A DNA stretch of 62,000 nucleotides, from NCBI GenBank assembly GCA_030704615.1, contig CM060735.1, forward strand, positions 1 to 62,000. Reading direction: 5' to 3'. Each line of letters begins with the position of its first letter. The stretch's first letter is position 1. Of this stretch, positions 56,401-62,000 are shown piece by piece. Origin of the DNA: Takakia lepidozioides (Eukaryota; Streptophyta; Takakiopsida; Takakiales; Takakiaceae). The position numbers and the translations under genes are program-made. The notes under the pieces were generated by a model that was not told the DNA's origin, did no database searches, and saw only the letters and a program-made list of their open reading frames with translations.

Positions 56401-57496
56401 CCATCGAACGGTTACAAAAAAAAATATTTATTTTATTTGTTGGCTGAACAGAGGCCGAAGGGATGCGACGCATGGGTTGTGCACCTCCATCTAACTGCAA
56501 TGTTCGCACCATCTCCGATCTCGACTCTCCGGTGGTGATAGATAATAGTATTGTCCACCCTGCAGCCTGCCTTTGTTTGACGTACCGCACGGCTATCAAT
56601 CTGGCCTGTACTCCAGCCGTTAGCCGTTCTTGGAGTGCCTGCATTTTCCCATGGTCATTCTGTCGCGAAGCCTTGTAGATCCTGGATTGTAATCTGAACA
56701 CATACCCTTCGACCTTTGGCCAGGGCGCAGCGTGTCCAGGCCGAAGGTAAATAAAAATAGAGTTTTTTCGCAGGTTTTATTTTTCGCTTTTGGATATTCA
56801 TAAAAATACCACTTTAAAAAAAATATATATTTTTTTTTTGCTGCACCCTCTCACCCAAGGTGCGGAGCGCCCAGTTCTTTTTTCGAAGTTATGAGTCTCC
56901 AAGTGGGCATATCACGATCATTTACCACCGCGCTTTCGCTTCTTGGAGAATCCTGCTATCAATGAACATGTGGCCTGGCTAGCCTACCCTACGATCATTC
57001 GTTTGGAGTTCAAGGTAGTTACCCCGTTCCCAAGTCGGATTGTTGCGAGAACCTGAAAGACGAGCAATACTGCGGGAGGTGGAACACGAACGTAGGACGT
57101 AGTGGAAGCAACTACTTCCCCGGCCTCTCTTTCCGTATTCCCAGAATGCCTGTGATTAGAAATCAAGCTAATCATACTGTTCCTCATTGACTTGTGGTCT
57201 AGCCCCCAATAAGGGTTCAGCATACCGAAGGTGATCGGGCACCGAAGCTTAAACTCGTTCACGAAAGTGTTCCTCTCGGTCTTCTTCCTGCGACCATTCT
57301 GCTACGAATTCCGGGGTTGCCACTCCCATGTAATGATCGAGAGTTTGCGGGACATTACCGCGCGACAGGGATTACACCTGCATCCGACGAGAGTTAGAAT
57401 ATTAAGTTCCGGCCAAAAAGAAATATATTTCTCTTTGCAAAAGTACTTTTAAGCTTGTAGGCCAACGGGTCGCACTGATTTTGCACCTTCTAGCGT
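50464..57496 (-). CDS. atp9: ATP synthase F0 subunit 9 (subunit c), four exons including an 8-nt exon
   Basis: ATP9 forms the proton-carrying c-ring. Exons in order: 57476-57496 (21 nt, ACG start, LEGAK), 56002-56067 (66 nt, [22 protein letters not shown]), 53603-53610 (8 nt) and 50464-50593 (130 nt). They sum to 225 nt, 74 residues plus stop, exactly the plant length. The 8-nt exon reads TCT TCG AT and joins T CAT to give S-S-I-H, or S-L-I-H after editing. Exon 4 includes TEAIASFAS with the essential Glu. The stop is CGA at 50464, to be edited to UGA, as known in other plants. Insertions are after nucleotides 21, 87 and 95, all known atp9 sites. Confidence 0.9.
50594..53602 (-). mobile_element. 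Group II intron atp9 position 95
   Basis: The 3009-nt intron starts GTGCGGAG right after the 8-nt exon and ends near CCTATCCAACC. Domain V is at 50679-50712 (GAGCCGTATGATGGGTAACT). Domain VI has swollen with a poly-G run of about 16. The 3' splice point is set by the ATP9 reading and could shift by a base or two. It holds a decayed maturase. Confidence 0.8.
50790..53335 (-). pseudogene. Broken intron maturase in atp9 95 intron
   Basis: Reading 5' to 3' on the minus strand: [20 protein letters not shown] near 53040; [19 protein letters not shown] then [20 protein letters not shown] near 52560-52690; then [15 protein letters not shown] near 52040, where the YADD motif is destroyed (HAEE); domain X-like [19 protein letters not shown] near 51310; and an HNH-like end ([14 protein letters not shown]) near 50960. 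Frame changes and A/T hairpin insertions (near 52190-52228 and 53100-53130) break it. It cannot be an active reverse transcriptase. Confidence 0.75.
53603..53610 (-). other. atp9: 8-nt micro-exon of atp9
   Basis: The eight bases TCTTCGAT lie between the domain VI end of the position 87 intron and the GTGCG start of the position 95 intron. They fill exactly the gap between coding nucleotides 87 and 95, and the codons fit ATP9 (Ser, Leu after editing, and two bases of Ile). Confidence 0.8.
53611..56001 (-). mobile_element. Group II intron atp9 position 87
   Basis: The 2391-nt intron starts GTGCGCCT after the codon AGT. Domain V is at 53642-53675 (GAGCCACATGCGGGGAAACT), quite different from its neighbours and more like bacterial or plastid-type domain V. 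It contains maturase debris at 54095-55170. Confidence 0.82.
54095..55170 (-). pseudogene. Broken intron maturase in atp9 87 intron
   Basis: Minus-strand segments: [19 protein letters not shown] (about 55035), [20 protein letters not shown] where the usual Asp of the first catalytic block is no longer in a D-x-x-x-x-F/Y context, [16 protein letters not shown] (about 54600), and a domain X piece [18 protein letters not shown] (about 54270). The YADD block is not seen in any frame. Frame changes separate the parts, so it is a heavily eroded copy. Confidence 0.65.
56068..57475 (-). mobile_element. Group II intron atp9 position 21
   Basis: The 1408-nt intron starts GTGCGACCCG after the 21-nt first exon and ends CGGCTTAGGTTAAC. 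Domain V is at 56109-56142 (GAGCCGTATGAGGCCGTAGG). Its 3' end is almost identical to that of the ccmFC intron. It includes a remnant of an intron protein and A/T elements near 56415-56440 and 56815-56843. Confidence 0.88.
56345..56701 (-). pseudogene. N-terminal remnant of a group II intron protein in atp9 21 intron
   Basis: The frame begins [20 protein letters not shown] and continues with [20 protein letters not shown], which matches the extreme N-terminal part of bacterial-type group II intron reverse transcriptases (L-Q-R-I-x-K-A...K...L..L..S..A...AVR.V). Nothing of the RT core follows. It is a truncated relic, and its type resembles the intron protein at 60.5-61.8 kb rather than the cox1 maturases. 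Confidence 0.5.
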
Positions 57497-58360
57497 AACC
57501 ATTTAATTTTTGTTTTTGTCAAAACAATGACCATTCAGGGGCTGATCAATCAAAATGAAGCCAACCCAACCATTTAGCCCAAAAGGGGTGATGTCATGTC
57601 CATTTCATGTGGTTGGAACACAAAGGAAGGCTCGAAGATGTGTTCTATTTACACAATCTCCACTGGTGTAGCCAGTAGAGCGGAGAGACTTTTCGGAGTC
57701 GTATGGCTGGAAGTTGCGCTTCATACTCAGTCTCATGAGGAATGCAATTACTATGTAATTGCTAGAGAGTAGGGAGAAAAAGAAATATTTTTTCTTCACC
57801 CTCTGCCTTCTCGTCTCTCGACTCCAATCCGGTGTTCTTCTCCCCGGATGGTTTGATAGAACCTAAGTCCTAAAGAATAGACTCGACAAGTTCGATCCTT
57901 CGGCCTGCGGCTCTTTTTCGTAAAGCCAAAAGCTTCCGCCCCCCAAGCACTCGAATCTTCGAAAGCCGGAGGTACGACGGGAATTTCCGTCGTGTCCGTC
58001 GTGGAAGTTGCGAGAATATCCGTTGTGCCTGGCGTACCGGCCCCTGTATCATTCGAAACAACGGAAAAAAAAAATTCCCTGTGATCCATTGAGCCTTTTA
58101 ATAATTTTAGTTATTGTTGTTCTTCATAGAAAGGAAGCCTATTTACCAACAAACCTGGCTGGTTTTTAGGACATACTAGGGCTCGAAAGGACTGGCACTT
58201 GTTGTTATCTCCCCGGATGTGCTAGACCCGCTGTTAGATAACGAGAGCCCCCCCCCTCCCTACATCAGCATCAGGAGAAGGTGGAACCGGACCTGTATCC
58301 TGGAATTTCACTATGTGTTGTCAAGACTATGTGTTGTCAAGTAATTGAAAATGAATAACT
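57497..58360. other. Region between atp9 and rps11
   Basis: No known gene is recognised. It holds the inverted copy of the 37-nt dispersed repeat (57733-57769). A 97-codon minus-strand frame (57796-58089) is rich in Thr, Pro and Asp (TGAGTPGTTDILATSTTDTT), and a second short Pro-rich stretch lies just upstream near 58270-58300. They may be debris of a low-complexity protein or chance. Confidence 0.4.
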
Positions 58361-58729
58361 TTATGGTGATATTTGAACACGGCGTCTTTTAGGGGGTCGG
58401 CATCCATTATGTGGCGTTGGGGTTACATCTCTAATTCTGGTAATAATAAGACCTCCTAGTCGTAAACCACGTAGCGAAGATTCCTTTCCATAACCTAATC
58501 CTTTTATTCTAACTTCAACCGACTTAATTCCCGGTCGAATGGCAGTTCGCGCGGCATTTTCTGCAGTTGCTTGAGCAGCATAATTGGTTGAGCGACGAGA
58601 TCCCTTGAACCCCGATGAACCTGAGGAGGACCAAGTTTTTGTATCTCCTTTATAATCCGTTGCAGTAATAATGGTATTACTTAAAGTTGATTGAGTATAT
58701 GCAATACCGTGCTTTTCTTTTTTTTGCAT
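58361..58729 (-). CDS. rps11: Ribosomal protein S11
   Basis: S11 shapes the platform of the small subunit. From ATG 58729 the frame reads QKKEKHGIAYTQSTLSNTII, then TKTWSSSGSSGFKGSRRSTN, AAQATAENAARTA and the C-terminal signature RDVTPTPHNGCRPPKRRRV. After RRRV the family normally ends; here a CAA follows, which C-to-U editing would turn into UAA, and without editing three more residues are added before the genomic stop. The length is about 119-122 residues. It has the order expected of the ancestral rps13-rps11 cluster. Confidence 0.93.
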   Translation of the reverse strand: MQKKEKHGIAYTQSTLSNTIITATDYKGDTKTWSSSGSSGFKGSRRSTNYAAQATAENAARTAIRPGIKSVEVRIKGLGYGKESSLRGLRLGGLIITRIRDVTPTPHNGCRPPKRRRVQISP

Positions 58730-59182
58730 GAGTTTTTTTTGAATGTTTAGATTCCGTTTGATATCATCGATTGGGGTTTTTTATGATCCATCTCATCCGT
58801 TTACTAATGAGAAATAAATTTGGTAGAAAATAAGAACGAGTTTGTACAGAATAATCCATTTCATTGAACGAGAGAGAAGGCCGCAACTTTTCGTTCTCTG
58901 GCTCAGAGAATCAACCGTATTCTCTTCTCTGAGCCCGCCCCCGCCTCTTGGCAGTTGCAACGCGGGGATAGATGAGGAATATGCGACGATTCAAGAAAAA
59001 AAAAATATATATTTCTTTGCCTGTATGCCAATAGGAGCCGGCCGGCCTTACCAATCGACGATGTTTTTGCGGGGGAAAAGTCAATCACAAGCCGTGTCGT
59101 TGAGTTTAAAATTCATTACACATCGCTTCGCGCCTCCATTATCGCGAGTGATGATAAAAAAACCTACAGCCTGCAGCCTGAA
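58730..59182. other. Spacer between rps11 and rps13
   Basis: No gene is recognised; an A/T hairpin element lies at about 58994-59020. Confidence 0.5.
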
Positions 59183-59541
59183 TCAACTTCGTTTATTGAT
59201 CGAAACGTTTCCGAATTTGCGACAAATCTTAGCATTAGTAGGATTTCGTTGACCGCGTAGGGGCAATCCTGCAATATGGCGAAAACCACGATAACAACCA
59301 ATACTTATCAATTGTTTGATATCCCTCTGAATTACTCTCTCCGATTCTGAATCAACCAAATAATTTTGACTCATTATTATTTTGATAATTTGGTTAATTG
59401 GAGTTGACTTATTAAACTTAATGTTAATTGAGGCCTGATTGATCACAAACTTAAATTTTTTTTTAGGGCCAATTTCAGAGATTCGAGTTGAGAAGCAATT
59501 TATACTTGTCCATTCGACACTAAATTAGTTCCTAAAATATA
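59183..59541 (-). pseudogene. rps13: Ribosomal protein S13, probably broken
   Basis: The C-terminal two thirds are clear: NYLVDSESERVIQRDIKQLI, then GCYRGFRHIAGLPLRGQR and TNAKICRK, the S13 signature that contacts the 23S rRNA and tRNAs. The N-terminus (ILGTNLVSNGQV) is in a different frame: a stop TAA follows it, and a duplicated TC dinucleotide near 59480 shifts the frame before TRISEIGPKKKF. No ATG or ACG start precedes it. The gene is therefore either a recent pseudogene or contains sequence errors; U-to-C editing of the stop would not cure the frameshift. Confidence 0.75.
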
Positions 59542-59875
59542 TTAATTATGATGACATGATTTATTTTTTTTTTTTCTTGTTTCCCACGTAGAATTCCGTT
59601 TCGATATTGTATACCTTTTCCTTTACAAATTTAAGGAGGTTTACAACTTTTGACGCTGGCAGCAAATTGAGTTACTTTTTGATGATCTATTCCAGTACAA
59701 CAAATGAGATTAGGCTTGAAGCGAAAAACGCGAACTGAAGGCGTAACTGTAACTTGAAGTCGAATCTCAGGACTAAATCCTAATTTTGAATATGAAATAG
59801 AGCCTTGTGGGGTACTACTGGCTTTGTATCCAACTCCAACCAATTATTAAAAAAAAAAAATAATTTGACTTCCAT
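59532..59875 (-). pseudogene. rpl6: Ribosomal protein L6, probably broken
   Basis: From ATG 59875 (MEVKLFFFF) a 12-T run is followed by a frame change, then VGVGYKASSTPQGSISYSKL, then FKPNLICCTGIDHQKVTQFA and SVKSCKPP, which matches the compact plant mitochondrial L6. An in-frame TAA at 59631 interrupts the conserved C-terminus, after which CKGKGIQYRNGILRG follows in the same frame. One stop and one frame change in about 110 codons make function doubtful unless the T-run length is misread and the stop is edited. Confidence 0.75.
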
Positions 59876-59884
59876 AAACTCGAC

Positions 59885-60270
59885 TTGATTTTTTCTATAA
59901 ACTCGGCATAGAATCTCAACACCACCCAAATTGGTTCTTCGTACTTCACGATCACATATCAGAGCCCCCTTTGATGAAGTGGATAAGATTATTATACCAA
60001 GCCCTTGCTTTTTCTTGATAGACGAGTTGTTGATGAAGAAATTAGAAACCCTGGTTCGGAGATTGTTTCCATTCTTTTTATTGAACCTATTCCAGAAGAG
60101 TGACACTTTAATTCCCAAGCTTCCGTTTGTTTCCTTAGAGAATCCGTGAATATAACCTTCATTGTACAAAATTATACAGAAATCCTAACAGAGACGCGAG
60201 ACGAAAACACCAGGCGGTGATGCCGACAGGCAGAGAAGACCAAGCGTTTTATTCTCCTGTTTATTTTTTT
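59885..60270 (-). CDS. rps8: Ribosomal protein S8, 3' exon (5' part uncertain)
   Basis: The frame reads ILYNEGYIHGFSKETNGSLG (about 60130-60187), then KKKQGLGIIILSTSSKGAL and the S8 C-terminal signature DREVRRTNLGGVEILCRV. S8 binds helix 21 of the small-subunit rRNA. The usual end after CRV would be met if CAA at 59885 is edited to UAA; otherwise the frame runs over the rpl6 start. Upstream of ILYNEG the reading is less convincing and has a TAG near 60200. A group II intron ends about 60275, so the N-terminal exon probably lies beyond the window. Whether this copy works is open. Confidence 0.65.
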
Positions 60271-60275
60271 GGAAT

Positions 60276-62000
60276 AATTAGGCTAGGTGTAGGCCCTTCC
60301 CCCCAGGAGAACCATACGTGAAAGCTTTCCCTTCATACAGCTCAAGTTGATTCTCGGAAGCCTGTCGGGCGTCCGCAGGCGCTTTCGGGGCATTCTTGGT
60401 TCATTCGCAAATTCAGTATTACCTTGCGTGACTTGCTGGTGGCAAGTAGCATGCAAAGGTTAGATGTTAGAAGTATCCCAGCCGCCACCTCTCGACCGAG
60501 GTTCGATGTGGTGCAGATCCACCAGTTCCCCATTTTATAATGACTCTCCATAGACTATACACCGGTAATCACACCTGCGCGGTAGACTTCCTCTTTGTAC
60601 GGAGATAGAATTATAAGCATTCTGCGCTTCTAATAATAGCTCTGGTCCTCGCTTAGGAGGTATGGGTCGAACCCTTGTTTCAGGGGTTTGACCATTACGG
60701 ATTTGACAGTTGTGATGTCGAACAAAAGCTGCTTGTCTGACGCTCTCCAGTCGTTTTTCCGGTGAGGGGACGGGAAAGTCTATTTTATTAGTAACCACCT
60801 CATCGGGCGGGTAGGGAGTTTCTTGTAAGCCCATCCGAGCATGCTGCACCAGACGTTAGTTCCTTCCCTGCTTGGTTTTATAGTTGCGGCGGATAAAATT
60901 CGCACGTAACTGGACCGACCTCTCAGGATAAGCTTAAAATCTCGTGCAATTATAGCAATGTGGTTCTTCAACGCCACCAACTCGCGCACCCTGATACGCG
61001 CCACACTTTGTGGGCTAGGTAGGATTGTGATACGATAACAGTTTACGCTCGGCGAGACGTTGTTGAACCTAGGGCGGCGAAGCCCGTGGTTTCAATATCC
61101 TTAATCCTAGAAGACCCTGCTGGATATTTATTACCTTGGTTTTGGCCTCTCCGAAGACAAGACCGCGTCCTTTTTGGAATTGCGCGACTGCCGATTCTAC
61201 CACTTCGGTCAGGAAGGTCGGGTCGGCCCCAGTGATGACGGAATCGTCTGCATACCTTTTCACGTGACACTTGGACGTTGGCCTGGGAGGGGCTTTCGCG
61301 CATTCCAGTACCACCGCCTCAAGACCGTTGAGGGCGACATTGGCCAGGAGTGGGGGCATCCTGCGGCCTCGCGAAGTGGGCCGATCGATATCGTCTGAAC
61401 CCATAGGAATGAATGAATGGGGGTGTCTGATTGGCATTCCACGATGAGGTCGACTGCCGGAAGATAGAGCGCTGGCATTGCCCCGTCTTTCGTGGTAGGA
61501 AAGCCCAGCAGACACTTCTCATCCGTCTCGGGTTTGGGGCGCGTAGCGCGGCGCACAGGTCAGGCTCGGTCGGTATTAAGAGGCCGAAGGCCGCACATCG
61601 CTGTAGAAGCGCCAGAAAACGTAAAGCCAAAAATAATTTATATTTTTGTTTTTCGAACTGCGCTTCGCGCCTCGGTCTCCTGTCGATTAGTGGTCCGAAT
61701 CTAACCATCCACACCCGGTGTTCCAGCACCGGAATAGTTACCCGTCTCACCGCCGGGGTCTATGCGCTGGGGCTAGTTACTAGTTTGCCTCGGAAATTGT
61801 AGACCTGAAAACGCCTACGGACTCCCATACCACCACAATTTAAAAAAAGGCAGTTTTTGTTCTTCGGGCGCCGCTTCTACGGTTCAACCCAGTGCTTGAA
61901 CACGCCGAGTTGCCCTCATATTTGCTTTGATCCAATTGTAGTAAATGTCACTTTACCCAAGTAAGCCACCTTTCGACGCAGGTCACGTAACCCTATCCGA
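60276..62000 (-). mobile_element. Group II intron upstream of rps8 (runs off the window)
   Basis: Domain V is at 60309-60343 (GAGCTGTATGAAGGGAAAGC), followed by domain VI and a 3' end near 60276. The bases near 61870-61930 look like domain I (TCAAGCACTGGGTTGAACCG). No GTGCG 5' end is reached, so the intron continues past 62000. It holds a bacterial-type intron protein, broken. Confidence 0.7.
60540..61760 (-). pseudogene. Broken bacterial-type group II intron protein (RT, X, endonuclease parts)
   Basis: Minus-strand order: a GTPGVDG segment near 61710, FPTTKDGAMPALYLPAVDLI near 61460 (RT1-2: the K-D-R-A-M-Q motif with Gly for Arg), GRRMPPLLANVALNGLEAVV near 61340 (usual P-Q-G lost), VKRYADDSVITGA near 61250 with intact YADD, then domain X pieces (KLILRGRSSYVRILSAAT, then MLGWAYKKLPTRPMRWLL) at 60790-60940, and the endonuclease end near 60560-60650. 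Frame changes separate these parts, and an A/T hairpin lies near 61624-61652. It belongs to a lineage distinct from the cox1 maturases. Confidence 0.7.

Noticed and set aside
61900-62000. Exon or rRNA at the right edge
   Set aside because: A short open frame exists on the minus strand, but the bases read better as group II domain I and match no known protein.

Overview
This window is a stretch of a land-plant mitochondrial genome, most likely from a lycophyte resembling the Huperzia/Phlegmariurus group. Three lines point there. First, the gene set is archaic: sdh3, sdh4, tatC, ccmB, ccmC, ccmFN, ccmFC, rps1, rps2, rps4, rps8, rps11, rps13 and rpl6 stand beside cox1, atp4, atp8, atp9 and nad4L. 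Second, the genes need heavy C-to-U RNA editing: eight reading frames start with ACG, arginine codons sit where Trp or Cys is conserved, and a CGA serves as the atp9 stop. Third, the introns sit at known plant positions (nad4L 283; cox1 323, 511, 624, 732, 1064; atp9 21, 87, 95). Hornworts are unlikely because they lack most rps and ccm genes. A fern cannot be fully excluded. The species call is inference; the plant mitochondrial call is firm.

Layout. 0.4-5.7 kb, minus strand: 5S rRNA, a stranded group II intron end, tRNA-Met, and a small-subunit rRNA split by a group I intron with a decayed LAGLIDADG homing endonuclease. 6.7-15 kb, plus strand: tRNA-Pro, sdh3 (one intron), sdh4, nad4L (one intron, 20-nt last exon) and tatC, with tRNA-Tyr and tRNA-Arg opposite. 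15-20 kb: rps4, tRNA-Gly, tRNA-Ser, tRNA-Leu and tRNA-Gln in long spacers. 19.7-27.2 kb, minus strand: ccmFC, ccmFN, ccmC, ccmB and rps2, the cytochrome c maturation block. 27-46 kb, plus strand: tRNA-Phe, rps1, then the overlapping atp8-atp4-cox1 unit. cox1 spans 15 kb with five group II introns and one group I intron. 46-48.2 kb: an AT-rich block of unrecognised broken reading frames on both strands. 48.7-57.5 kb, minus strand: tRNA-Lys, tRNA-Ile(CAU) and atp9 in four exons, one of only 8 nt. 58.3-62 kb, minus strand: rps11, a damaged rps13-rpl6-rps8 stretch, and a group II intron that leaves the window.

The intact proteins serve the respiratory chain (complexes I, II, IV and ATP synthase), haem delivery to c-type cytochromes, twin-arginine transport and the mitoribosome. 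Most intron-encoded maturases are broken; only the one in the cox1 732 intron is one uninterrupted frame. Two features recur everywhere: short A/T hairpins flanked by GC-rich arms, some lying inside coding sequence, and orphan 3' ends of group II introns in spacers. No 23S rRNA, promoter or replication origin could be supported.
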